Counted from the first letter of the stretch, positions 8,857-16,510 are shown. The stretch: 22,271 nt of DNA from Desulfobacula sp. (GCA_027858355.1 JAQICW010000286.1:1-22271), one strand, 5' to 3'. Numbers and translations are program-made. Notes: a model not told the origin generated them from the letters alone.

Positions 8857-9294
8857 TTGAAAATTATAACCAGAAAATTTGGTGAAATAGAGATTGAAGA
8901 AAATAAAATTCTTGCCATGCCCGAGGGGCTACCCGGGTTTGACGGGTTTGAGAAGTTTGTTCTCCTTGAGGAACCTAAAACAGCTCCCTTCTGCTGGTTT
9001 CAATCCATTGAAGAGCCCAACCTTTCCATGGTTGTCATGAATCCATTTTTGTTTAAACCCGATTATAAACTGGACTTGGATGGATTTATCTGTAGCCGGG
9101 ACTGGGAAGACATTTCATCTGATGAATTACTTATTTATGTGGTGGTCAATATGTCTGAAGACAAAATTAAAACAAAAATTACTGCTAACCTCATGGGGCC
9201 GTTAATCATAAACCCGAAAAATAATCAAGTAGTTCAGGCAGTGATCTCAGATACCAACTATTCCCATCAGCATAATGTATTGGAGTCTTCTTAA
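8857..9294 (+). CDS. fliW: Flagellar assembly factor FliW, CsrA antagonist
   Basis: A 145-residue FliW. Its hallmark motifs are visible: GLPGFDGFEKFVLL at about 24-37, WFQSIEEPNLSMVVMNP at about 47-63, and TANLMGPLIINPKNNQ at about 108-123. In Bacillus subtilis, FliW binds either flagellin or CsrA, so free FliW rises and releases CsrA from the flagellin mRNA when flagellin is exported. The start chosen is TTG 8857. It has an AAAGGAG Shine-Dalgarno at 8843-8848, inside the last codons of csrA, at normal spacing, and no ATG upstream is usable. The rare start and 5-base gap suggest translation coupled to csrA. It is the last gene of the operon and converges on flaG; the 53 bases between them hold no clear terminator. 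Confidence 0.94.
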   Translation: MKIITRKFGEIEIEENKILAMPEGLPGFDGFEKFVLLEEPKTAPFCWFQSIEEPNLSMVVMNPFLFKPDYKLDLDGFICSRDWEDISSDELLIYVVVNMSEDKIKTKITANLMGPLIINPKNNQVVQAVISDTNYSHQHNVLESS

Positions 9295-9347
9295 AACCGA
9301 TATCCAAAGCCAATATCTAAAACCCATACCAAAAACTGATCATCTGG

Positions 9348-9758
9348 TTATGCAGACTGATCAAAAAGAAAGCCAGACAACTCTTTCATTTTTTCCATGA
9401 TTGTAAGAAGTTCTTCAGATGGAATCTGTTTGACCAGTTCGTCTGTTTCCCTGTTTTTAATTTCAACCACAACCTGACGGTCAAGATCTTCCCGGATTGA
9501 AAATCCAAGATTGGTCTGAAGGTCATCCATGTATTCATTAAGTGCTTCTACCAGTTCTTTTGTATCTGTTGCATTCAGTTGAGTATCCTGTACTTCTTTC
9601 TTTCCAGTTTTTTCCATTGGATCAACAGTTCTCAGGGTCTGGATTTTGTCTGCACCAGAAGATGAAGCTGTTGTGCCAATGGCATGGGAAGGCTGTGACA
9701 CTTCCTTTCGATCTGATATGTCTGATACAGCAACGTTACTCGGAATATTGATATCCAT
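9348..9758 (-). CDS. flaG: FlaG family protein
   Basis: A 136-residue protein, using the ATG at 9758 that follows an AAGGAGGT Shine-Dalgarno. A longer upstream frame would overlap the preceding gene and has no ribosome site. The N-terminal half is polar and probably disordered. The C-terminal half is the FlaG domain: LNEYMDDLQTNLGFSIRED, then RQVVVEIKNRETDELVKQIP and SEELLTIMEKM. FlaG proteins affect filament length in Vibrio, Pseudomonas and Campylobacter, but their mechanism is unknown. It is the last gene of the fliD-fliS-fliT-like-flaG group, a common arrangement. Confidence 0.87.
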   Translation of the reverse strand: MDINIPSNVAVSDISDRKEVSQPSHAIGTTASSSGADKIQTLRTVDPMEKTGKKEVQDTQLNATDTKELVEALNEYMDDLQTNLGFSIREDLDRQVVVEIKNRETDELVKQIPSEELLTIMEKMKELSGFLFDQSA

Positions 9759-9771
9759 GAATACCTCCTTA

Positions 9772-10173
9772 TTAGTTTTGTAAATTAATGACTTTGGATT
9801 GATGACGTTTTGATGGAGGAGATCCATAAGCCTGGATAACACGTCTGCCCCTGGTGATTTTTTTCATGCTGTTTTCTAATCCACATTTATGAGTTTCAAC
9901 CTTTAATGCAAGTGTCGTGTTCTGGTACATAAGCAATAGTATGTGATCCTTAATGTTTTGTATCAATTGTTCTTTTTTTACCATATCCATGATTTCTGGT
10001 TCCTGGAGAAACGCCTCTAAATATTTTTTAAGATCGGAAAAACCTTCTTTTCGTTGGGCAATCTGTTTATCAAGATCAGGAAGTATCTGGGTCTCAAATG
10101 CAGTAATATGAGAGGCCTGGAGTTCATCTAATTTCACCAATGCTTCTTTTACCTGATTGAATGCGATTCCCAT
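9772..10173 (-). CDS. Small coiled-coil protein, probable FliT-type flagellar chaperone
   Basis: A 133-residue, mostly helical protein with no signal peptide or membrane segment. The ATG at 10173 follows an AAAAAGGATC Shine-Dalgarno. Long heptad-like helices cover about residues 5-100. The C-terminal part, with KKITRGRRVIQAYG at about 104-117, resembles the end of FliT/FlgN-type chaperones, where a helix is followed by a GxxAxxxYG-like segment. It lies 23 bases after fliS and 13 before flaG, where fliT normally sits in fliDST clusters. A FliD chaperone role is therefore likely but rests mainly on position; the sequence itself does not prove it. Confidence 0.55.
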   Translation of the reverse strand: MGIAFNQVKEALVKLDELQASHITAFETQILPDLDKQIAQRKEGFSDLKKYLEAFLQEPEIMDMVKKEQLIQNIKDHILLLMYQNTTLALKVETHKCGLENSMKKITRGRRVIQAYGSPPSKRHQSKVINLQN

Positions 10174-10196
10174 GATAAGATCCTTTTTAAAGTTAT

Positions 10197-10688
10197 TTAA
10201 ACAGAGATGCCATTAAAACGTTCCACATTCCCCGTGCTTCCATATCCTGGTATTGATGCTGGGCGCTTGTTTCCTTTGATAGATTTGACAAAAGGCTTTT
10301 GAATTCCATTGGTGGATTTTCCCATGACATCATTTTCCCATATTTCCTTTAATTTTAATATATAGGCTTCTGTCCTGTCAAGGATTTCAACATTGTTGGT
10401 AAGTGAAACCTTTGGAAGCTCTGTAAGAATAGCTGTATAAAGGCCTCTTAAAAACAGGGTGCTTTCATCCTTCATCTTTGGATCAATTGAGGCGTTGAGT
10501 TCTGAGATAATGGCAATTGCCCTGCTTAAATTTTCGCCCCGGCTCTGGATATTATTTTTTTTTATGGCTTCTCTGGTCAGCCGTATACGATCCAGAGCTC
10601 CTTTATACAATAAGAGGATCAGCTGTTCAGGTTCCATGCCTTCATAATGGTTGGTCAAATATGTGTTTACCTGGGCAAGTGCTGTCAT
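10197..10688 (-). CDS. fliS: Flagellin export chaperone FliS
   Basis: A 163-residue protein with ATG 10688 after an excellent AGGAGG Shine-Dalgarno. The FliS signature is at the N-terminus: a Y-x-x-N/T-x-x-EGMEPEQLILLLYKGALDRI stretch at about 10-33. The helical bundle continues to about 125, with RAIAIISELNASID at about 51-64. The last 35 residues are a basic, Gly/Ser-rich tail beyond the usual 125-135 residues. FliS binds the C-terminal D0 helix of flagellin in the cytoplasm, stops premature polymerisation and hands it to the export gate. It lies directly after fliD. Confidence 0.92.
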   Translation of the reverse strand: MTALAQVNTYLTNHYEGMEPEQLILLLYKGALDRIRLTREAIKKNNIQSRGENLSRAIAIISELNASIDPKMKDESTLFLRGLYTAILTELPKVSLTNNVEILDRTEAYILKLKEIWENDVMGKSTNGIQKPFVKSIKGNKRPASIPGYGSTGNVERFNGISV

Positions 10689-10773
10689 TCATACCTCCTG
10701 TATGGGAAAATTGCTCTTGAATTAAAATGGTTTCTATTGGATAGGTTGCAACCCATTGAGTAGCAATCTTTAC

Positions 10774-12459
10774 TTATTCAGTGGTCTTGTTAAAAGAGTC
10801 TATTACGGACTGCATATATGTAGATTCAGCATTTAGCTGCCGGATATAGGAATCCAGTCGTACAAAATCGTTTGTCAAAATTTGATATCGTTTGTCCAGC
10901 TGCTCAGTGGCTGTCAGGATATCTTTGTCAAGTCGTGCCATCCGTGTTTCAGTGGCATCAATTTCCGTGGAAACGATCCCGGAGGAACTGACCATGGCCG
11001 TGAGGCCGTCATTGATGATATCCCCCAGCCCGGTGATACCCGTATCTGTATCTCCGATAAAAAGGGAAGTAACAGCATCCGGATCTGCTGCCAGAGACTG
11101 GTCCAACAGGTCTTCATCAAAAGTCATGGTTCCGTCCCTGTTTATTTCAAGGCCGATATCTGCAAGGCTGGTATATGCAGACGTCGTATCAATGGCGGTG
11201 CTCATCAGAGCCCTAATTTTATAGAGCATGCTGGTGACATTGTAAGAATCTGACAGGGGATTTTCGTTTTCCGTATCCGCGGTATCTGTCTCTTCATCAG
11301 TTTCTTCCGTGCCCTTTATATCATTGACCAGATCATTGAAATTGCTTATCAAAGAGAGAATGGTTTCTTTAGTGGTATCCGTGTTGTTCTGGATACTGAC
11401 GGATGTTTCTCCGATTTTTTGCAGGTTCAGGGTTGCTCCTGAAACCACGTCACTTATGGCATCGTTTGTTTGACGTTGATAGGAAATTCCATTCACCGAA
11501 AAATGGGCATTCAAGGAATTTTCGTCAGCCCCGTTGACCTCTGTCATAGGCAGGTTCTGGATGGATATTCTATGGTTTTCACCGGTGGCATCTGAGGTCA
11601 GTGTGAGCCGGTAAGGATCGGTTGCTTCCCCTGTATCAATTACTGTTGCTGTAACTCCCGAGTTGCCTGGAGCAGAATTGATTAAATCAGCCGTTTGTTG
11701 GTAGGTGGTGCCGGGTTCTATGCTCAGGTACATGGGATCTTCCGAATCTGCACTGCTGATACTGAATGTGGTATCTGCCTTTACATAATCAAATCCTGAA
11801 ATACTAATCTGGGAGTCTGCACTGTTTCCCCCTGATGCGGCTGAAAGCCGGAGGTAATATTGGCCGTCATTTTCTTCTACACTGGCAGTAACAAGAGAAT
11901 CACCATCCTCATCCTGGTTGGCATCAGAAGTGTTGATGGTATCTGCAATTTCGGCCAGGCTCAGTCCCTCATCAAGGCTGATGGTGATTGACTGCTGGCT
12001 TTCAGCCGCTCCATAAAGAATATCCATGGTTTCAGCCTGGGTGGTAACAATATCCCCAGGACTGGTTATCCCGGTTTCAGGTTCCGTGTAAATTAATGAA
12101 CTTGCACTTTCAACCCCCACAGTCTGCCAGGAGTTGAAACTGGCCTTTTGGGTGACATCCAGTGAGAAGCTTGATGCTGAGATGCCGTCATTTACAGTTG
12201 CTGATGCGATCTCTTCATCGGTCACTGTAACCGTGTTCTTCAGAAAATCAGATTCAAGGGACAGTGAAAGGGCATTGGATTTCATGGCAAAGAGCTTTGC
12301 ATTGATGCTGTTATATGCATCAACTTCTTTTTGAAGTGTGACTTTTTGATTTTCTTTGGCAGTTATCTGGGCGCTGTCGGCTTCTTTGAGTTGGTCAAGG
12401 ATGCTTTGCAGCTCAAGACCTGATCCCAGTCCCAGTGTTGTGATTGAGCCTGTTGCCAT
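10774..12459 (-). CDS. fliD: Flagellar filament cap protein FliD (HAP2)
   Basis: The 561-residue protein is only slightly longer than the family average. Residues 1-100 are the FliD N-terminal domain, beginning with ITTLGLGSGLELQSILDQL, then KENQKVTLQKEVDAYNSINAKL. Residues about 150-310 contain two flagellin-IN-like units (ITISLDEGLSLAEIADTIN and the later EPGTTYQQTADLINS). Residues about 320-561 are the C-terminal domain, ending in a coiled coil with DKDILTATEQLDKRYQILTN and TYMQSVIDSFNK. The cap pentamer sits at the filament tip and helps exported flagellin fold. The start ATG 12459 follows an ATGGAGGA ribosome site. It is first in the fliD-fliS-fliT-like-flaG group, 85 bases before fliS. 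Confidence 0.94.
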   Translation of the reverse strand: MATGSITTLGLGSGLELQSILDQLKEADSAQITAKENQKVTLQKEVDAYNSINAKLFAMKSNALSLSLESDFLKNTVTVTDEEIASATVNDGISASSFSLDVTQKASFNSWQTVGVESASSLIYTEPETGITSPGDIVTTQAETMDILYGAAESQQSITISLDEGLSLAEIADTINTSDANQDEDGDSLVTASVEENDGQYYLRLSAASGGNSADSQISISGFDYVKADTTFSISSADSEDPMYLSIEPGTTYQQTADLINSAPGNSGVTATVIDTGEATDPYRLTLTSDATGENHRISIQNLPMTEVNGADENSLNAHFSVNGISYQRQTNDAISDVVSGATLNLQKIGETSVSIQNNTDTTKETILSLISNFNDLVNDIKGTEETDEETDTADTENENPLSDSYNVTSMLYKIRALMSTAIDTTSAYTSLADIGLEINRDGTMTFDEDLLDQSLAADPDAVTSLFIGDTDTGITGLGDIINDGLTAMVSSSGIVSTEIDATETRMARLDKDILTATEQLDKRYQILTNDFVRLDSYIRQLNAESTYMQSVIDSFNKTTE

Positions 12460-12504
12460 GATGGTCCTCCATTAAATCTATTTTTAATTCATGCCTTCAA
12501 TCTA

Positions 12505-12532
12505 TTATCGGATAGTGGCATAAAAAACATAA
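12505..12532 (-). promoter_or_regulatory. Sigma-28 (FliA) type promoter for fliD
   Basis: Read on the minus strand, the -10 box is TCCGATAA (consensus GCCGATAA, 7 of 8), at 12505-12512. A TTATGTTT box (consensus TAAAGTTT, 6 of 8) lies 12 bases upstream at 12525-12532; spacing 11 gives a poorer -35. The predicted start is about 40 bases before fliD. The -35 box overlaps the U-tract of the fliC terminator. Confidence 0.6.
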
Positions 12533-12563
12533 GAAAAAAAGCCCCGGGAAATTTTCCCGGGGC
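12531..12563 (-). terminator. Rho-independent terminator of fliC
   Basis: GCCCCGGGAA and TTCCCGGGGC (12541-12563) form a 10-bp, very GC-rich stem with a three-base loop. On the minus strand it is followed by TTTTTTTCTT (12540-12531). It lies about 50 bases after the fliC stop. It should release fliC mRNA before fliD, which has its own promoter. Confidence 0.9.
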
Positions 12564-12613
12564 TTTTATGCCAGGCCAGGCCTGGGTTATGTGGTTAAAA
12601 TATCAAAAACCGA

Positions 12614-15600
12614 TTACTGAAGCAGGGCTAGAACGCCTTGAGCACTGGCATTGGCCTGGCTCATGGCAAAGGTGCCTGCCTGCTGCAGAATCTGCAACTT
12701 TGTGAAGTTGGCTGATTCTGCAGCAAAGTCAACGTCCCTGATGGAGGATTCAGCAGAGGATACATTAACCCTTGTGGTGGAGATATTGGCAATGGTCGAG
12801 GTCAACTGGTTCTGGACAGAACCCAGGTCCGCTCTGTTTTTGTCAAGATCCTTGAGGGCTGCATCAGCAACTGCAATGGCGATCTGTGCACTTTCCTGGG
12901 TCAGAACGTTTAAGTCGGACAGCCTGTTCACTTCAGATGCACCTGCTTCTGCTGTTGCAAAAGTACTGCTTGCATCATTTGCGGCAAGCTCTGTACCGGC
13001 TTTCATTATAGATCCATTCTGGAGGGTCATGTCCGCAGTCAGGGTAACGTCGGAACCTGTTACAATATCATTTTCCAGGACACTACCGGCTGTGAATAGA
13101 GTGCCGTCTTCCGTGGTAAAATCACTTGTCAGAAAAGTCCCTTGGGAAATGGTAGAGCCTGCAGCAAGGGTGGACCCTGCTTTGAGCATCATATCATTGT
13201 CAGTATCAACGGTTTCATCATTTTCCAGGGTAATGGCAGCCCCAAAGGTTGAACCGTCTGTCAGGACGGATCCAGCATTGATGGTGGATCCAATGCCCAG
13301 TGTCATGTCTCCTGTCAGGGTGAGATCCCCGTCAAGGTTTGCTATGCCGCCCACTGTGGAACCTGCAGCAATGCTCAGTGAATTTGTTACCTTAAGCTTT
13401 GATCCGGCCAGAATATCTGCATCAGTGGCCAGGGTAATATTGTTGCTATTCTCAACATCAGCGCCCACACTTGATCCTGCCTGGAGTATGGAATCGGATT
13501 TTATTACTGATCCTATTCCAAGAGTCATCTGCTGGTCCAGGGTGGCATCCAGATCCATGACAAAATCAGCCCCTAGTGATGATCCGGTTGCCAGCAATGT
13601 GTCGGCAGCCAGTTGGGATCCTGCCAGAAGGGTCATATCCGATGTCATGGTTGAATTACCAGCTGTCGTGACATCTGCCCCCACAGAGGAACCTTCCTCA
13701 AGTATGCTACCTGATGTCAATAAAGACCCTGCACTTAAGGTCATATCATTGTCCAGGGGTACAGCAGCAGCACTGGTTGTAAAATCTACGTCCAAATCTG
13801 AACCAGTTGCAAGCACAGAAGCTGCTGCAAATTGTGATCCTGCGGTTGCGGTCATGTCATTGTTAACTGTTACATCTGCATTGGTTGTAATATTTCCAAA
13901 CACCTGTGAGTCTGCTGTGAATTCTGAATCAGCACCAATTATTGACCCTGCTTTTAAGGTCATGTCATTGTCAATGGTTGCAGTCCCTGAGCTAACAAAA
14001 TCCTCGCCAACATTGGACCCAAGGCTGAACACTGAATCTTCTATAAAGACTGACCCGGACTTTAGGGTCATTTCCGAGGTCAGTGTCGTAACAACGGCAT
14101 CGGTAGTTGTATCTACTCCCATGTAAGAATCAGCAGCAAGTGTGGATGCACTGGCCAGGTTGGAACCAAAGGCCAGGTCAATGGTTCCGACAACGGTAGC
14201 ACCGTTTGTAACGGTTATATCACTTGTCAATGTACCTGCAGTAATAGCACCAATATCATTTGTAAGTACGGTTCCTGCTGCTAGGACCGTACCACTTCCT
14301 AATGTAGAACCGTTTGTAATAACAGAGGCACCAGTGGTTGCTGCAGAGCTCGCCAACTGGATAGACTGACCAAAAACAGACCCTGCCGCAATTGTACTTC
14401 CAGATTGGATTACAGAATCGGCCTTGAGAACAGACTCAGCAGTTGTAGTTGTTGTACCAGATGCTGTGAAGTCACCACCAAGAATTGTACCTGATTCTAT
14501 GGTAGATGCAGAGGCTATGGAACTGCCTGCTTTGATAGTGCTGTCATCGCTGATGGTTATTATATTGGCATTGCTTGCAGTTCCGCCGAGAACACTTCCC
14601 CCACCTATTATTGATCCGGCTGTCAAAGTTGACCCGGCTGTAATAAGGCTGTCACCGGTTGTGGTGTTAGTTGCTGCTGCCTCCGTTGTAAACTCTGCGC
14701 CCAATACTGAATTAGCTGCAATTGTTGATGCACTGGCAATCTCAGAACCGGCTGTTAAGATACTGTCACCCACAGTGCTGACCGTGTCGGCACCTGTGGT
14801 AACCTGTCCACCAACCTCTGTGCCTGCTGAAATGATACTGCCAGCGGCAAGGATGGATCCTTCTTTTATTGTTGAATCACCAACCGTGTTTGCCGTGGCT
14901 GCATTAATGGTAAAATCACCGCCAATGACAGTTCCGGCACCGATTTCCGTACCTGATTTAAGTATGGAATCCTTTGCAATAATACTCTCAATGGTGGTGC
15001 TGGAGGTATCATCTCCCAGAGTAACATCCCCAGCAAGTTCTGAGCCTGCTGCCAAAGTACTATTGGCGGCAATGACAGAGCCTGCAGTCAGTGTGGAGTC
15101 CTGGGTGGTGGTGATACTGCTGTTGGAAAAATCTCCACCGCTCAGGGTCTGGCTTGTGGTCCATCCGGCGCCCAGCACGGAACCGTCTTTTAATATGGAA
15201 CCGTCTTTAATTGTGGATTCCGAGGTGGTGACAGCTGTGTTTTTGGCAACTTCAAGGTCAGATGTCAGGGCAATGGCATCACCGCCGCCCACATTGTTGA
15301 CAATGATTTCACTGGAGCCTAGCTGGTTCAGGGTGACATACCCAACAGTGCTCATGTCAGTGTCCCTGAGAATCGCTTCAGTACCTGAACCTCCGGTTTC
15401 AACCTGAATGGCCCTTTCATCACTGGATGTCAGAGTCATGTAACCGGCTGCATCAACAGAGGCAACCACACCATGACCGGAAGTTTTTGAATTGATGGCT
15501 TTAGTCAGGGCGCCGTCGTAATCATTGGTCTGGACCTCAATCTCACCAATGGCCACGCCATTGATTTTAAATCCTGTGTCTGTTGTTCCAGCAGCAATGT

Positions 15601-16336
15601 TAAGATTAGTTGTTGAATTAACCGTGGCGGAAGCTGAAACCCCAAGAGAATCGCTCACCAGGTTAATGGCATCTGCCACAGTCCCCATACCGCTTTCCCT
15701 GGAATTATTATAGGCCACTGCCACGGACTTGATATTAAAACTTTCGTTTCTCAGGTTACTATAGATACTTACATCCACTGTACCTGCCTGGCCGTCGGCA
15801 AGGGTAAGTTGGGTTGAAGTGTTATGCCCAATTTTAGTTGATTCCGATGATGCAATGGAAATACCCACGGTCTCCCCTGAGTAGGCACCAATCTGGAATT
15901 GTTTGTTGGTAAATGCTCCTGAAAGAAGCTTCTGATTGTTAAATGAGGTTGTTTTTGCAATGATATCAATCTCTTCCATCAATTTGTTGATATCCGACTG
16001 GATGGCTGCTCTTGATTCAGTGGTTTGACCGTCCTGGGCAGCCTGGATACTTTTGGTTTTAATGGTATTGATGATGTTGATGGACTCATCAAGAGCTGCA
16101 TCAGCCGTCTGAACAATATTAATACCGTCATTGGCATTTTTTATGGCCTGACCAAGCCCGTTTGCCTGGGATCTGAGTGAATCGGCAATGGACATGCCCG
16201 ATGCATCATCAGCCGCTTTGTTGATCCGCAGGCCTGATGACAGTCTTTCAAGGGAGCTTGAAAGGGCATTATCATTTTTAATCATGTTTTTGTGTGCATT
16301 GAGTGATGCAATGTTGGTGTTAATTCTAAGAGCCAT
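12614..16336 (-). CDS. fliC: Giant flagellin FliC with a hexapeptide-repeat beta-solenoid insert
   Basis: The 1240-residue flagellin has a normal frame around an unusual core. Residues 1-170 are the D0/D1 N-terminus (ALRINTNIASLNAHKNM, RLSSGLRINKAADDASGM at 31-48). Residues 1130-1240 are the C-terminus (SSIRDVDFAAESANF, LQILQQAGTFAMSQANAS). Residues about 246-315 resemble a flagellin-IN unit. Residues 372-1117 form about 20 repeats of 36-37 residues built from hexads such as TLKAGS and IIGADS, which fit the left-handed beta-helix pattern (aliphatic at i, small at i+4). I see no Cys anywhere, one Trp (392), one Pro (860), and no Arg in the insert, while Asp/Glu are frequent. Subunits are exported unfolded and polymerise under the cap. 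The start follows GGAGGA at 16344-16349. The ends make the family certain; the solenoid fold is inferred. Confidence 0.95.
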   Translation of the reverse strand: MALRINTNIASLNAHKNMIKNDNALSSSLERLSSGLRINKAADDASGMSIADSLRSQANGLGQAIKNANDGINIVQTADAALDESINIINTIKTKSIQAAQDGQTTESRAAIQSDINKLMEEIDIIAKTTSFNNQKLLSGAFTNKQFQIGAYSGETVGISIASSESTKIGHNTSTQLTLADGQAGTVDVSIYSNLRNESFNIKSVAVAYNNSRESGMGTVADAINLVSDSLGVSASATVNSTTNLNIAAGTTDTGFKINGVAIGEIEVQTNDYDGALTKAINSKTSGHGVVASVDAAGYMTLTSSDERAIQVETGGSGTEAILRDTDMSTVGYVTLNQLGSSEIIVNNVGGGDAIALTSDLEVAKNTAVTTSESTIKDGSILKDGSVLGAGWTTSQTLSGGDFSNSSITTTQDSTLTAGSVIAANSTLAAGSELAGDVTLGDDTSSTTIESIIAKDSILKSGTEIGAGTVIGGDFTINAATANTVGDSTIKEGSILAAGSIISAGTEVGGQVTTGADTVSTVGDSILTAGSEIASASTIAANSVLGAEFTTEAAATNTTTGDSLITAGSTLTAGSIIGGGSVLGGTASNANIITISDDSTIKAGSSIASASTIESGTILGGDFTASGTTTTTAESVLKADSVIQSGSTIAAGSVFGQSIQLASSAATTGASVITNGSTLGSGTVLAAGTVLTNDIGAITAGTLTSDITVTNGATVVGTIDLAFGSNLASASTLAADSYMGVDTTTDAVVTTLTSEMTLKSGSVFIEDSVFSLGSNVGEDFVSSGTATIDNDMTLKAGSIIGADSEFTADSQVFGNITTNADVTVNNDMTATAGSQFAAASVLATGSDLDVDFTTSAAAVPLDNDMTLSAGSLLTSGSILEEGSSVGADVTTAGNSTMTSDMTLLAGSQLAADTLLATGSSLGADFVMDLDATLDQQMTLGIGSVIKSDSILQAGSSVGADVENSNNITLATDADILAGSKLKVTNSLSIAAGSTVGGIANLDGDLTLTGDMTLGIGSTINAGSVLTDGSTFGAAITLENDETVDTDNDMMLKAGSTLAAGSTISQGTFLTSDFTTEDGTLFTAGSVLENDIVTGSDVTLTADMTLQNGSIMKAGTELAANDASSTFATAEAGASEVNRLSDLNVLTQESAQIAIAVADAALKDLDKNRADLGSVQNQLTSTIANISTTRVNVSSAESSIRDVDFAAESANFTKLQILQQAGTFAMSQANASAQGVLALLQ
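12986..15223 (-). repeat. About 20 solenoid repeats of 36-37 codons within fliC
   Basis: Two sub-families are visible. The first (residues about 372-692) repeats a DSTIxAGS...GGDFT unit: the GGDFT-like anchor recurs near residues 400, 435, 472, 509, 546, 584, 620, 656 and 692. The second (about 755-1117) repeats an NDMTLxAGS unit, with the DM recurring near 756, 792, 828, 865, 901, 937, 973, 1011, 1050 and 1103. Residues about 693-751 break the phase between them. Spacing is 35-39 residues, or six hexads, which would be two turns of an 18-residue coil. Copies differ at DNA level. Confidence 0.85.
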
Positions 16337-16477
16337 TAATTAATCCTCCATGTTTTTTTTCCGGGAATCCTTTCCCTTGGGTTATTAAATTAGTATAATT
16401 TGGTTTGGTTAAAAATTTTATTGTAAACCTTTTTACTTTTTTTCACCTCCTTTGTCTTTTCGCAGTCAAGGTTCACA
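16337..16477 (-). promoter_or_regulatory. fliC 5' leader with a predicted two-site CsrA target
   Basis: From the predicted sigma-28 start near 16477 to the ATG, the leader is about 140 bases. On the minus strand it holds GGGAA-AGGA-TTCCC (16376-16363), a five-pair stem with GGA in a four-base loop, the classic CsrA site. Ending about 14 bases further downstream is ATGGAGGA, the Shine-Dalgarno, which provides a second GGA. This mirrors the two-site hag leader of Bacillus subtilis. Further upstream, AAAGGAGGTGA (16453-16443) is an almost perfect Shine-Dalgarno with no start codon at proper distance. Confidence 0.65.
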
Positions 16478-16483
16478 TAGTAA

Positions 16484-16510
16484 TTATCGGTCTCTTCAGT
16501 TAAATCTTAA
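16484..16510 (-). promoter_or_regulatory. Sigma-28 (FliA) promoter of fliC
   Basis: On the minus strand TTAAGATT (16510-16503; consensus TAAAGTTT, 6 of 8) is followed by exactly 11 bases and ACCGATAA (16491-16484; consensus GCCGATAA, 7 of 8). This is the expected late-class promoter of a flagellin gene, active once FlgM has been exported. Confidence 0.8.

Noticed and set aside
9295..9347. Bidirectional terminator between fliW and flaG
   Set aside because: No stem with a T-run is visible; only a short direct repeat ACTGATCA is present.
9759..9842. 28-residue N-terminal extension of FlaG
   Set aside because: It would overlap the FliT-like gene; the ATG at 9758 has a strong AAGGAGGT site and is the natural start.
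10744..10753. Ten-base palindrome GGTTGCAACC between fliD and fliS
   Set aside because: Too short for a terminator hairpin with loop, with no U-tract; may be chance.
12986..15223. CRISPR array or DNA satellite in fliC
   Set aside because: The periodicity is in the protein; DNA copies differ throughout, there are no identical direct repeats with unique spacers, and the frame stays open.
12651..15407. Long open frames on the plus strand opposite fliC (491, 75 and 327 codons)
   Set aside because: They mirror the hexad repeats of fliC and arise from its Ser/Thr/Ala/Gly codon bias. They have no ribosome sites and no family resemblance, and the minus-strand frame has intact flagellin ends.
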